Position numbers and translations under genes: made by a program
Assembly: GCF_004379255.2 (NCBI RefSeq)
Contig: NC_056046.1
Span: 12,772,001 to 12,836,000, forward strand
Reading direction: 5' to 3'
DNA from: Salvia splendens
Taxonomy: Eukaryota; Streptophyta; Magnoliopsida; Lamiales; Lamiaceae
Length of the DNA stretch: 64,000 bases
Part shown: positions 32,851 through 44,705 of the stretch, in pieces
How the letters are laid out: each line of letters starts with the position of its first letter
Numbering within the stretch: the first letter of the stretch is position 1
The notes under the pieces: generated by a model
The model's input: the letters and a program-made list of their open reading frames with translations, nothing else
Databases searched by the model: none
What the model was told of the DNA's origin: nothing

Positions 32851-33645
32851 GAGTGAACTACAAAAATGTTTCCTTCACTATAGGTTTATCTTGTTCATAG
32901 TCCCTAAACTTTAAAAATATCGTCGGACATACCTGAACTAAAGATTTATTTCAAAATTGGTCATTTTGGTTATTTTTGTTCCGAAAATGCCCTTTTGAGC
33001 ATTTGGGTAATTTCGTCTTTTTCACATTTTAACTGTTTCAATATGATATTATTTAAGATGTACTAAATCTGATATTATTTCAAAGTTATCTTCTTCTTCC
33101 CTTTGTCATCCTTCACTTTGTTTTTTTAATTCAATATTAGATTTAATTTTATAAAATTAAATTTAAAATTTAGAATTTTAAATATCAATAAATTGTTTTA
33201 ATTAAAGTTATTAATTTATGTATTCTTTCTCATCTCATAGCTATATATATAGAAATAAAACTATGCAGCCAACTCACACAAAACTCTTTTATAATAAATA
33301 CATAAATTAAAATTTTTAATTACAAATAATTTATTAGTATTTAAAAATTCAAATTTTAAATTTAATTTTATAAAATTAAATCTAATATTGAAATAAAAAA
33401 AATAAAGTGAATGATGGAAAATGGAAGAATAAGATAATTTTGAAATAATATCATACTGAAACAGTTAAAATGTGAAAAGACGAAATTGCCTAAATGCTCA
33501 AAGGGACATTTTTAGATAAAAAATAGCAAAAATGACCAATTTCGAAATAAACCCTTAGTCCAGAAATGTCTGCCGATATTTTTAAAATCCAGGGACTATG
33601 AACGAAATAAATTCATAGTCAAATGACCATTTTTATAGTTCACTC
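32851..33645. mobile_element. Large foldback element, 0.8 kb
   Basis: The two halves are imperfect inverted repeats over about 300 bp each. GAGTGAACTACAAAAATG at the left matches the complement of the sequence ending TATAGTTCACTC at 33645. Paired internal blocks include the region around TTCACATTTTAACTGTTTC and its complement near 33460. The centre is AT-rich and has no coding frame. Arm structure resembles the Mutator-type MITE at 768. A clean target duplication could not be fixed (TTATTATT lies on both sides). Confidence 0.7.
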
Positions 33646-35583
33646 CTCTTATTATTTTAATTGAGGCCCCGTCTCTAACTGTGAGTTCACCTATATGAAC
33701 TATTTCCTATAAAAAAAATGTTTAATTGGCTGTAACATTGACTTTAAACTTCATTTCTTCATTATTTTGATTATTTCGAACAATATAAATTACCGAATAA
33801 TCGTGGATAAGTGATTATGTAATACTTATAATTTGTGTTGATTCAGGGTTACCTGGAGGGGCAGGTCCAATGATTTGTTTTGTTATTTGTCAAGAAAAAT
33901 AGTGGAATCCTTGCTCTCTTTTGACGCAACGAATGTAATCATTATCCTGTGTATTTTTCTTTTATTATCCATGCTAATCATGCCCAATCATTTTGTTATT
34001 TCCATTTGATATTAAACAAGTGAATAATATATAGGGGTAACAATTTTTTCGACTAAACGTGCATTCCTTAAATCAATCTTGTGGAGGTTTTAGTTAATTT
34101 AATCCTAGCTCATAGGTCAATAATTTAATGATAGTTTTATAACATGTGATTAACAAATCGGATAGTTTTGACTTGTATCCTTATGAGAATTCCTAGTTGT
34201 GGACTATAAATCCATCCATACTTATTTTCCTCATGCCATGTTAACATTTTTATCATCAAGTTCCAGTACTTACAATAGCGCATTGTCTATGAATTCGCAT
34301 GCCCTAGCCGTCTATGGAGCGTTAATATATGAGGGTGGTGAGATCAACAATCCACTCGCAATAGATGGCGATAAAACTGTCGTTCGATCAACAGTTTTAT
34401 CGTCCTCTATTGCGAATGTTCTAAGCTTTTTGGATACGTATGGTTAAGGGTTAAACTGGATCAATTTAGACAAATTGACAATTAATTATGAATTGTTGAT
34501 ACGATGATAAAAATAAAATGCAAAAATAAAAAATCTGAAAGAATCGTAATAACTACATTATGTTACATCCAACTTTTTATATCCAGTTTAATTTAATATT
34601 TTAACAAGGAAAGTAAATCTATGTGATTGATTTAAATTTATTTCTTCATTTCTTGAATAAGTTTCATTCAAATCACATATATTCTCTTCATTCCAACCAG
34701 TTTCGACTCAGAATCAGCGTTGCTGCCCTCAGTTGTACCCGGCAAAGGGCTATCACCAACACTTGTCGCATCTTGGGTTAATTTTTTTGTTGTTCTAGAC
34801 TACAATTAACATTCCATAAGTGTACTAGATTTTTTTAAATTCCGGCTTTGGGAGAGACGCATGACCCTCATGCGTCGCCCGTTAATGAAACACATGACCT
34901 TAATAGAACTCCTTTGAATCACAATCCTTTGTCATTATTAAATGCATAATAATGAGTACCTATAATTATTAGTTTAACATAATGGACAGCAGCATAATTA
35001 TTACAATAAATAAAGATAGCATCATCCAGCTTATATATTTGGTCACAATTATTTTCAATAATCAATTAGTCAGTAAATTATAACTATTGCAGTAGTCAGG
35101 GGAAAAAAATACACATCTTTAAATATCTATGTCTGTTACAAAACACTTTATAGCAACAGCCAACATGAATGAAATTTGAAACGCATATATGGATTTAGTA
35201 GTTACATGATTTTTCCTACAATGATCATATTAATAAATAAAAAAAATTGGAGGAAGTATCATAGTAATAATATACTATAGTAATTTGTGTATTTATTTAG
35301 TATGGAATATTGATGGAGAATTGGTAGGATCGGACGAAATTGGTATGACGAGATATGGTGTGGCACTTAAAAATTACTGTTGTATCCTCAACTTCCTTCT
35401 TTAACCCCAACGGCCATATCTCAATCCACAGTATCTCTCACCAGCAAGCAATGAAGCTACACTTGAAAATGGTAGCCTGTATTAATCCCCACCCCTTAAA
35501 TTAATCCTCTCCCATTTAATTAATTCCCCTCCATTCCATTTCACAACCCCCATTTTCCACTTGAGCTTCCACATTCTGTAACA
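33646..35583. other. Intergenic, upstream of KLCR
   Basis: AT-rich sequence with no credible gene. It holds one short foldback (34352-34418, listed separately) and a small perfect hairpin, GACGCATGA-CCC-TCATGCGTC, at 34856-34876. The last 200 bp form the KLCR promoter and leader, which is C-rich just before the start codon. Confidence 0.6.
34352..34418. repeat. Short foldback, about 30-bp arms
   Basis: CGCAATAGATGGCGATAAAA pairs with the complement of TTTTATCGTCCTCTATTGCG about 10 bp away, leaving few mismatches over some 30 bp. The flanking GAACATTCGC-like outer bases resemble Harbinger TIRs, so it may be the collapsed remnant of a MITE. A microRNA-like hairpin is an alternative I cannot test. 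Confidence 0.55.
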
Positions 35584-38500
35584 ATGCCGGGTTTAGTCTC
35601 CGTCAAGACGCCGCCGCTGCGGATCACCGTCCCCGACGACCAGCCCCACACTCCCATCCGCGCGCAACCCATCAGATCCGACCCCAAATCCAGCTCCCCA
35701 GCCACGCGCCGCCCTCCCTCCCCTTCCCCTTCCCCCTCCACCTCACGCGCCAAGCCCTCGCCGGATCGGGGCTCCGCCAAGAAGAAATCCCCGCCCGAGA
35801 AGAATCTCCTCAACGAATCCTCCCTCGACAACCCGGATCTCGGCCCCTTCCTGCTCAAATTGGCGCGGGACACGATCGCGTCCGGCGAGGGCCCCACCAA
35901 GGCCCTGGACTACGCGCTGCGTGCGTCCAAGAGCTTCGAGAAATGCGCCGTCGACGGTGATCCCAGCCTGGATTTGGCCATGAGCCTTCACGTGGTGGCG
36001 GCGATCTACTGCAGCCTCGGGAAATTCGAGGAGGCGGTGCCGGTGTTGGAGAGGGCGATCAAGGTGCCGGAGGTGGCGAGGGGTGCGGATCACGCGCTCG
36101 CGGCGTTTTCGGGGTATATGCAGTTGGGTGATACGCATTCCATGCTGGGGCAGCTGGATCGGTCGATTGAGTGCTATAAAGATGGCCTCAAAATTCAGAT
36201 GGAGGCCTTGGGTGATAATGATCCCAGAGTTGCAGAGACCTGCAGGTAATTTTTACTACTACTTCTTTTGCCTTTTTACGAAGTTTATTTGGAGATAATG
36301 TTGGAACGATCTGATATTCAAATTGGCAAGAAATAGTTGGTAAATTATCTTAATTTCGTTAGTCTAGCTCGATATACCGCAAATATATGATTTATTTTGT
36401 TCATTCTATAAAGAGATTTAAGGAATTTCAACGGTAGAATTAACTTAAGTCTTCACCCCTAAACTCACCACTTATACTGCTACACTTTCCTCAGCTTCTT
36501 CTCCAATTCTTCTTATACGTATGTTATTAGCTCCGGATTTTCTGATTTCCTATTCCTTAATTACCGAATAACCTACCCTCAGGGCATCCATTCCTCAGGG
36601 CATCCACAATGGGGCGCCCTAAGGTGCGCCATATGGCGCGCTACGTCAGCAGTTTTATCCTCCCACCTGCGATAGGGCGCCCTAAGGCGCGCCATATATG
36701 TTTTAATATTGTTTTGTTAATTAATTTAAATGTTTCAAATATATAATGCAAACTAATTTAAAAACACAACGAGTAACGGCTCCATGTCAGACAAACTGTA
36801 CTATTCCGTGCTGAATTCGGGATCGTACTGTGCGTTGGCGTCGAACGGCCGATATTCGTCGGGTTCTGTACCTGGCCAACGCGCCTCCCCAAACATCAGA
36901 CTGTTGGGACTTGCATATATTTCGTCGAAATAATAAAAATGTGAGTTTCGAGAGTGAAATCGTGAAAATGAAACGTTACAAGTGAAGGTGAGGTAGGGTT
37001 ATTTATACAAAAATTAAAAAATGCGTGCCATCGTCCGCGACCATCGTCCGCCGATAACGCAATGGGGCGCCCGATGGTGCGGACGATAGCCCATCGTCCG
37101 CCTAGCCCACAATGGCGCGGACGATGGCGCGGACGATAGCCCATCGTCCGCACTTCAACCGCGGACGATGCATCGGGCGTGGGCGTAGGGCACGGACGAT
37201 GGCACGTATCGGGCGTGCCATCGGGCGTCCCATTGTGGATGCATTTGAACTGAGATTTGAAGGTTGGAGAGAAAATGTAGTGCAACTTATAGATGCAGTG
37301 AATTGGAATATCTCATTATCAGTTTAGGCGCTTGCCTGCAATTTTAACTAAGAGCATCCACAACCGTGCTCTTGCCAACGAGCATGGTTATGGGTCCGGC
37401 CCCACTTTTTCTGCCTGCTCTTAAGCAAGAGCACAACACCCACAGCCGTGCTCTTCCGCAAGGACGAGCACAAGGGTCCCATCATTCTATTATTCAATTT
37501 AAATAAAAACATTTTCATAATATTAAAATTCATTAAAAAAACTAAAATAATATTACAAATTACAAATAAAATAAAAATTACATAATTAAAATCCTAAAAA
37601 ATAAAAATTACATAATTAAAATCTTGAAAATTAAAAATTACATACTTTAACTGCAACAAATTAAAAATTACATAATTAAACTCCTAAAAATTAAAAATTG
37701 CATAATTAAAGACTAAAAATACCATCGTGGAAGACTATTCATCCGGCGGCACTACCCCCAATTGTTTTTGGAGACCCAATATCATGGTCTCATGCGATCG
37801 AAGTTGCGGGGGGTCATAGTTGACCTATCGGCCATATTGCGTTGCGCCAAAATCGCCCACGAGTTGGTGGGGGTAGAGGTGACGCATAGGGAACGGGAAC
37901 AGGAGCGGGTTCGAGAGCATCGCTGGATGGAGTCGCGGCGCGATGGCGGCTGGCCGCCGCCTTCTTCCTTCCTTGCGGTCGGCGTTGGGAACCGCTCGGG
38001 CCGGCGTCGGGGCTACCCAAGTTAGCTCCGGCAAATTGGCTAGCCACATCTTCGGAGCCGGTGTCGGATAGGGATACCGACCTTGACCGTTTGGAGGAGT
38101 CGCTAGAGGAGGATGTTACGCCTCCCCTATACTTCGGATGCGACCGCGTCTCCTACCAAATGTTGAGGTACTTGAACGGCTTGTAGTTTATGGATTGGTA
38201 GGTCGACAAGGCAGAACTGATGATGTCGACCTCGCTCCGGCCGCTCCCCGCCGACCGCTCTTCCTGGAGGTAATACCCCTGGAACTTTTGGATTTCTTCG
38301 TTGGCTCTGTATATGGCGTTGCGCACCATACTCTCGTTGCGTTCGATTGTTCCCGCTGGCCGGTTTTTATTGTACCGGCGACAGATGTGCCACCAATAAT
38401 GATCGCCGGATTGGGTCGTGCCAACCTCCGGATCTTCGGAGATTGACAAGAACGCCTAGAATAATTGTTCCATCTCCGCCGGAGTGTACAGTGTGCGGAC

Positions 38501-41500
38501 ACCGCGAGTAGGAGGAGTCGGAGTTTGAGAGGGGCCGCTCGACCTCGCTCTAGGCTTGGGTGTCCACCCGTATTGCCCTTCGGGGGCATCTTGGTCGTCG
38601 ATCGGGTAAGGCTAGTAGCCACCCGGAACTCCCGAACATTGGGTTTGAGGAGGGGCAGAATATTCCGTTTTCGGACTAGGAAACGGTTGTGAATCGAACC
38701 AATCGGGGTTCCAACCGTGGGAGCCCGGGGGTGATCGCCGTGGCTAGACATTGTTATATTGTAGGAGTGGAAAAAAGATTGAGAATGGAGATGAGAGAAT
38801 GTAGATGAGAATGGAGATGATAGAATGTAGATGAGAATGGAGATTAGAGAATGTAGATGAAAATGGAAATGAGAGAATGTAGATGAGAATTGTGTAGTGT
38901 GGTGTGAATTTTTGGGTGTGAAAGTGGAGGTATTTATAGATGAAAATGAGTATTTTTGAGAGAAAAAAATGAAAAAAAAATTAAAAGTGGAAAGAAAACA
39001 GATATTTTTTTTTGGGAAGTGGAAAAATATGTTTTTTATTTTTAATTGGTTTTTTAATTAAAAACCGATTTTTTTAAAAAAAAAATAAAATTGCCAACGG
39101 CTAAGCCGTTGGCCAATCCGTGCCTGCCACGCCACCTGCTCGCGGACACGGACATGCTCGATGCATCGAGCAGCGCCGTGCCAGCGGCGCTCGCGGCGGA
39201 CAGCGTCTCCGGGCCGCTGGCACGGACGGACGGACGTCGTCCTGCTCACCGTTGTGCATGCTCTAATGATATAAATTAGCCTGAAACCCAAATAAACTGA
39301 GACTAAAAGAGGAGGGCTAGGGCCAAGAAGCAGAAGAGGGTAAAAAACTGTAGACCGAAATGGATCTGGGCAGGACCAGGTGGTCTGTCGGGTCAGTAGG
39401 TGTTTTGGGCAGACTGGTCCGTCAAGACATGGTAGCCTTCAGTGTTTGGGTGTTAATTTTATGTAGAAAACTCTAATTCATGGCCATTGAAGGCATTGGG
39501 AAGCCAAATCAGTTGACTTCCCAACCATATAGCATTATTCAATTTTAGATTTTTTGCTTTTTTAAAAGTTAACTAATTATATGAAGTTGCTATCATAAAC
39601 AAACGGTTTACATTCAGGGATATTGATTTTCTTGTCTTTTAAAATTTTTTTGTTTCTACTTGATAGTCGAATTAGCATATGGTATCCATTTTATTTTCCT
39701 TCCTCGTCTATTTTCTCTTGTTTTCTCAATCAATGAGATGAGTTTCAATTATCAATATTTTCATCTAAGTTTTAGTTTTAATGTAGAAGACTTATCAGCA
39801 CCTTGCAGCCTCAACCAAGCCCCTATTTGACTTCATTTTTCTTAGTTAATGCATTTATCTTGGCCAACACATCCTCGCTGTCAGGCCATGTGTTGTTGGT
39901 GCAGGAATAGGTCGTAGATTATCCTAGCAGGTAGGATAATGTAAGAAATAAAAAGAAGAGGAAAATTAGGGAGAAATTTCAACAAGAAGGTAGGAAAACG
40001 TGGATAAATGAAAAAAGTGAAGAAAACCTTAGTAGAAAAAATGAGAAGATAAAAGAACAGAAAGTAAAAACTAAAATGAGGAAAATGTATGAGAAAAGTA
40101 AAAAATGAGGACAATGTACGAAACAAAAAGAAGAAAAGATATGAAGATAATCTAAAAGAAAGTTAAAAGAGGAAAGACCGTAACTGGGAGAACCGAAATT
40201 AAGGAAATCCTGAAAAAAAGTAAATGATACATAATACCTATTCAATAGATAAATCATACTACTATCTCATAACTAAATTTTGATTGTTTCTGTTATCAAT
40301 TGTCACTGCTGAATCTTGCAGGTACTTGGCGGAGGCCCATGTTCAAGCCATGCAATTTGATGAAGCTGATAATTTATGCAAAAAAACTCTAGAAATCCAT
40401 CGAGTGCACAGCCCACCGGCATCCCTTGAGGAAGCAGCAGACCGTCGATTGATGGCTCTCATATGTGAGGCTAAGGGTGATTATGAAGCAGCCTTGGAAC
40501 ACCTTGTACTTGCCAGCATGGCTATGATAGCCAATGGACAAGAAAATGAGGTTGCAGCTATAGATGTTAGCATTGGAAATATCTATTCATCTCTTTCCCG
40601 CTTTGATGAGGCAGTTTTCTCCTACCAGAAGGCACTCACTGTTTTCAAATCTTCTAAAGGAGATAACCACCCTTCGGTGGCCTCGGTCTTCGTCCGGCTT
40701 GCTGATCTGTACTACAAGACAGGAAAATTAAGGGAGTCCCGATCTTATTGTGAAAATGCTCTGAGAATATATGCAAAACCAGTACCTGGAACAACTTCAG
40801 AAGAGATTGCTAGTGGGATGACAGAAATTTCAGCTATTTATGAATTGTTCAATGAACCTGAAGAAGCATTGAAGCTCCTACAGAAGGCCATGAAACTATT
40901 GGAGGATAAACCAGGGCAGCACAGTACAGTAGCTGGAATTGAAGCACGAATGGGAGTGATGTATTACATGGTTGGAAGGTACGAAGTATCACGGGGCTCC
41001 TTTGAAAGTGCTGTAGCAAAACTTAGAGCCAGTGGTGAGAGGAAATCAGCTTTCTTTGGTGTTGTGCTGAACCAAATGGGTTTGGCTTGCGTACAGTTGT
41101 TTAAGATCGATGAGGCTGCAGAATTATTTGAGGAAGCTAGAGAAATACTGGAACAGGAGTGCGGCCCATGTCATCAGGATACTCTTGGTGTATATAGCAA
41201 TCTTGCAGCAACTTATGATGCTATGGGAAGGTAATAATCTCATTTCTGCTGGATTAGATAAGCATACTTACCGTGTCCACTTGAACCATAAATAAATAAT
41301 GGAGGTCGAAGTCATCAGTACTTATCGTTCTCCTATAGTTTATCCAAGATATAACAACAGAAATTGTGCAGGCAATTTACTTCAATTCTCCTGGCCATCG
41401 CATATTAATTTTGTTTCATGGTTCTAAAACAAGTTGCTTGAGATTACTTCAGCACTTCCAATACGGCCAAAATATGATGTCTGCACAATTGAATTCGCTA

Positions 41501-41846
41501 ATGTTTGCTTTCGGTGATACTTTCAGCACTTAGATGTACAGAATGTCGGTATTCCTAGAGTAACACTTTTGTTGACCATCCTTTAACAATTCTTGGTTAC
41601 ATTTACAGAATTGAAGATGCGATAGAAATTCTGGAGTATGTTCTTAAACTGCGAGAAGAGAAACTTGGAACAGCCAATCCAGATTTTGATGATGAGAAGA
41701 AAAGGCTAGCGGAGCTGTTGAAAGAGGCTGGCAGGTCTAGAAACAAGAAGGCAAAATCCCTTGAAAACCTTATTGATCCCAATTCCAAAAGGAGTAATAA
41801 GAAAGAGACGCCCAAGAAATGGTCTGCATTCGGCTTTAGAAGCTGA
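35584..41846 (+). CDS. KLCR: Kinesin light chain-related TPR protein (KLCR/CMU family)
   Basis: Three exons, 35584-36245, 40322-41230 and 41609-41846, join in phase to 602 aa, near the usual ~610. The start MPGLVSVKTPPLRITVPD is characteristic of plant KLCR proteins. A Pro/Ser-rich basic segment (~20-75) is followed by tandem tetratricopeptide repeats (~95-560), seen as paired helices such as AMSLHVVAAIYCSLGKFEEAVPVLERA, VFVRLADLYYKTGKLRESRSYCENAL and VYSNLAATYDAMGRIEDAIEILEYVL (listed in parts). A basic Ser/Lys tail ends FGFRS. Known family members (CMU1/2) sit on cortical microtubules and hold cellulose synthase tracks in place, and bind IQD proteins. Intron 1 is 4,076 bp and contains two transposons; a candidate 3'-UTR intron follows the stop. 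Confidence 0.93.
36598..37242. mobile_element. Harbinger-like deletion derivative in KLCR intron 1
   Basis: The ends are inverted repeats: GCATCCACAATGGGGCGCCC at the left and the complement of CCCATTGTGGATGC at 37229-37242. Inside, both ends carry GC-rich repeats (GGGCGCCC; CGGACGATGG). On the minus strand a TATAAATA box (~37005) is followed by a short frame ending at 36801 with MFGEARWPGTEPDEYRPF, which looks like the C-terminal piece of an element protein. No TWA duplication is evident, so borders may be eroded. Confidence 0.55.
37535..37710. repeat. AT-rich tandem repeat in Harbinger tail
   Basis: About five degenerate units built on AAAATTACATAATTAAA-(A/C)TCCTAAAAATTA with a period near 30 bp form the 3' tail of the second-family Harbinger element. 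The same repeat occurs in the related element at about 62985-63135, so it is an inherited part of that family. Confidence 0.8.
37814..38751 (-). pseudogene. Broken Harbinger ORF1 (second family)
   Basis: Starting at MSSHGDHPRAPTVGTP (38751), the frame shifts near 38640 and then meets stops at about 38450 (after MEQLF) and 38150 (after YLNIW). Between them the protein is recognisable as an ORF1/GST T3-like factor: DHYWWHICRRYNKNRPAG, ERNESMVRNAIYRANEEI, GRSEVDIISSALSTYQ. The copy at 63.2-64 kb reads through both stop positions. This copy cannot make a full product. Confidence 0.85.
38780..38893. repeat. 26-bp tandem repeat in Harbinger leader
   Basis: Four units of a 26-bp purine-rich repeat containing AGAATGTAGATGAGAATGG lie between the TATA box and the ATG of the broken ORF1 on the minus strand. 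They form the transcribed leader. The function, if any, is unknown. Confidence 0.75.
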
Positions 41847-43215
41847 TTGTGGATTTTATTTTCTCACAGGTAACTATAATTTCATACTACTATTATTTTA
41901 TAAGGTAGAAGATTGTGAATGGTGTTAAGTTGTAATTTGTTGAGGCTTGTTGTTCCCATGGCGTTTGATTAGCAGTTTCATCCTCTTTTCTTTTATTCTT
42001 TTCCTTCTATTGTTTTATCTGTTTCCATTTGTTAAGTGAATTGTGTGGGAAAGAAATGTCACTTATTATCTCCCCAAGTGTTCAGGCAACCTGGATTTCT
42101 GTCCTCTTTCGATAACAACTTGGCACTTATTTATTTTTTGGGCTGAAATTTCAAATAGCCATATTTAGACCCACAAATACACTTGCACCGGAAGGGATCA
42201 CCTCATCCATTATATAATACATTTTCTAATACACCATTAAAAATTTGACAAATGATCTCATTTTATAGAAAGAAAAGTTACTTTAACATATTTAATTCAC
42301 TAATCTTCTTTTCTTTTAAAATATATCTCCTCAGATCGCTGCTAATATCAATTTAAAAGTATAATATTTTTGTATGTATCTTGAAAAACACCACAAACAT
42401 CTCTTTTTCTAAAATCCATGAACTAAACGCAAGGTTTTTTTTCTTTATTTACATCTTATTAAATCCATATTTTTTTAATTCTAAAATACATTATTAAAGA
42501 AATTTGTGTAATTGAATTTTTTATATACGCTATGTCCAATAATCGTTTTCTTATTAATATGATTAATGATTTCAGACGACCTAGCTAGATTTAGTGTTAT
42601 AATTTAATTATAATTATTTTACTTAATTCTTTTCTTTTAGGAAGAATGGCCATAATTTATAAGTAATTTCACTTATGTATAGAATTTTTTATATTTATAA
42701 TTGGATTTTATACTGATACTATACTACTATATGAGTATGATATAAAGGTGTGCAAAATACTAACAATGCTATATAATTCACTTCAATTCGTTTATAATTG
42801 AGGTCGTTTTATGCTGGTTAATATGGAAAGACGTTTTCGCCTAAGGTAAAAAGTGCAGGCAGATTTATACGTTTCTTTATGTTGATATTCTCAGATATTG
42901 GGATTTAGAGTTTTTAACCTTTTATCAAGTTTGTTTTGGTGACTGCTTAGTTTCCAACATTTTTTCTGCCCATCTTATTTTTACTGCAGAGGATGGAAGG
43001 ACCGGTTCGTTTGTTATAGGCAATGACCGCTTCTCTTCTTCCCTCTTGGTCTTGGATCTTCCCTCTTTTTGTGCCGACTCCTCCAACGCAAGCTTCTCCT
43101 CTTGACAATCTTGTTTTTTTGATAATTTGATGAGAAATTGAGAATGTTAATTTACTCTTTTGTACGTGAAGAGGTCGTGTAATTTGTTTTTTATCCTATT
43201 GTAAAGTGATATCAT

Positions 43216-43345
43216 AACCGAGGTGTGTGTCAGCTTATTAGTAGAGTGGTTAATGTCTGAGGTTAAAGGTCTCGGGTTAGAGTGACACATTCGGGACTTC
43301 ACTGCCTGCCCCACCCAGCACATCTGAAACAATCATATGTAAAAT
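43216..43345 (+). mobile_element. Possible tRNA-derived SINE fragment
   Basis: TTAGTAGAGTGGTTAATG resembles an A box and, about 30 bp later, CTCGGGTTAGAGTGAC resembles a B box of RNA polymerase III promoters. No cloverleaf forms. The sequence after the B box lacks a clear 3' tail, so only a fragment, or a chance match, is possible. Confidence 0.35.
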
Positions 43346-43918
43346 TACATTAATAATAACTAAAAATAGTGAATATCTCATTAGTCTCGCGTAGATTCCT
43401 AATTTTCTCCATCGATAAAAAAAATTAATTAAATATAGAGAAACTAATAACTAGTTGCCGGTTCAATTTAATCGAGAATTTGATTTCATATACTATTATC
43501 TGAATTGGGACGCATTAAAAGCATATACATCATCGCCTAACCAAGTTAATATAATTGGTCCCAAAGTTAAATTGCAGACTTAATTATCATCCTCATTTTC
43601 TAATCAAGATCCTTGTTGAGTAAGTTATAGAGATTATTATTGGTTTATTACTTAACTAAATCAAGAAAAGTCTTGCGTTACTCTTTGATGGATCGATTAA
43701 ATTTTTCACTAAGGTTGAATTGGAAATTAGTTTGAACTTTGAAATACTCCATGACTCAGTCAATTAACTCCATATTTGTAATAAAATAATTTTTCATATT
43801 CTCACGAAATATCAAAATAAAACAAATGCTCTAGCTCTACGATTTTAAATTATTGGAAATCTTTGTAATAATCTTCCGTGTAATAATCTTCCCATGTCCT
43901 TTCCTTATTTCCACGTGC

Positions 43919-43921
<3 letters not shown>

Positions 43922-43950
<29 letters not shown>
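43922..43950. repeat. AC dinucleotide microsatellite
   Basis: About 14 AC units lie directly after a CACGTG motif (G-box core) at about 43911. The repeat is likely to vary in length between individuals. Confidence 0.9.
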
Positions 43951-43951
<1 letters not shown>

Positions 43952-44038
43952 GCCACCGCAGCCTCTGTGTCAAACTCGCCTCCTATATACTCTACAAGAA
44001 TTTTGCAAAAGTTCTTGACAAGTTAAGTTCTATGTTTT

Positions 44039-44641
44039 TGTAATAATGGAGTGCTCATTTCAGTTGGAAGAAGCTCGGTTAGAAAGGAGTTCGGTAAGCT
44101 CGGCTTACCGAGCTGGAACTAGCCTGGAACTAGCCGAGAAGAAGAAGAAGGCAGAAGTCGGTAAGCTCAGCGGTATGGAAGCTCGGTATGGAAGCTCGGT
44201 AAGGCAGCTCGGCGTTGAGCTGGAATGAGCCGAGCAGGAAGAGTTCGGTTGTAAGCCGAGCAGAAGGAGTTCGGTTGTAAGCCGAGGAAGGAGTTCGGTC
44301 TTGAACCGAGAAGGTAGGAGCAACCTAGCCGAACTAGCCGTTGGAGCAGCAGTTAGTTAGCTGAGATGTAGCGGTTATTCTTCTTGCTTTCTTGATTCTT
44401 CTTGTAGTTAGTTAGTAGCAGTTGCTACTTGTTTATAGAGCTTTAAATAGCTCACCGTGTATGTAGTTTAGTGAAGAGTTTTAATCAATAAAGAGTTTTC
44501 CAGTTTTCTCTCCAAGATTATCATCTTCAATACTCAAAGTGTGAGTGTGTGTGTTTCCTGCATTGTGTGATCTCATACAACAGTGAGTGTGTGTGTGATC
44601 TGTTTGAGTGTGTGAAAGCCTTGTGTGCGTAAATCCCAACA
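44039..44641 (+). repeat. 5' LTR of copia element
   Basis: This 603-bp LTR has many short repeats around GAGTTCGGTTGTAAGCCGAG and CTCGGT/ACCGAG inverted pairs in its first half. These are the likely U3 regulatory repeats, by analogy with TNT1 promoter boxes. TTTAAATAGC near 44444 is a TATA-like box and AATAAAG near 44488 may signal polyadenylation. Confidence 0.93.
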
Positions 44642-44643
44642 AG

Positions 44644-44660
44644 TGGCGCCGTCTGTGGGA
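44644..44660 (+). other. Primer binding site of copia element
   Basis: TGGCGCCGTCTGTGGGA starts two bases after the 5' LTR. It is not the common initiator-Met type (TGGTATCAGAGC). I could not assign the tRNA from memory. Confidence 0.7.
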
Positions 44661-44705
44661 AAGGGATATTGAAGCTGATTTGCAGAGGATCAAACGGTTT
44701 CAGAG

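Larger units (their letters stand above)
37352..39263 (-). mobile_element. Harbinger element of a second family, ORF1-only, in KLCR intron 1
   Basis: This 1,912-bp element has TIRs GAGCATCCACAACCGTGCTC (left) and GAGCATGCACAACGGTGAGC (right, complemented), with TAA duplications at 37349-37351 and 39264-39266. Its gene runs on the minus strand, antisense to KLCR: TATAAATA at 38938-38931, a leader with 26-bp tandem repeats, a broken ORF1 and an AT-rich tail with tandem repeats. No transposase is present. A related element starts at 62788. Confidence 0.88.
41847..44038. other. KLCR 3' region and intergenic DNA
   Basis: A GTAACT donor at 41870 and a TTTTTACTGCAG acceptor ending at 42989 could remove a 1.1-kb intron within the KLCR 3' UTR. 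The rest is AT-rich. It contains a possible SINE (43216-43345), an AC microsatellite (43922-43950) and, near 43985, a TATATACTCTAC promoter-like site just before the copia insertion. No coding gene is seen. Confidence 0.5.

Noticed and set aside
43216..43345. A tRNA gene
   Set aside because: A- and B-box-like motifs are present but no acceptor or anticodon stem can be folded; listed only as a possible SINE.
44046..44228. 60-codon frame in both copia LTRs
   Set aside because: LTR repeat sequence; in the 3' LTR the polyprotein is read in another context, so no separate gene is supported.
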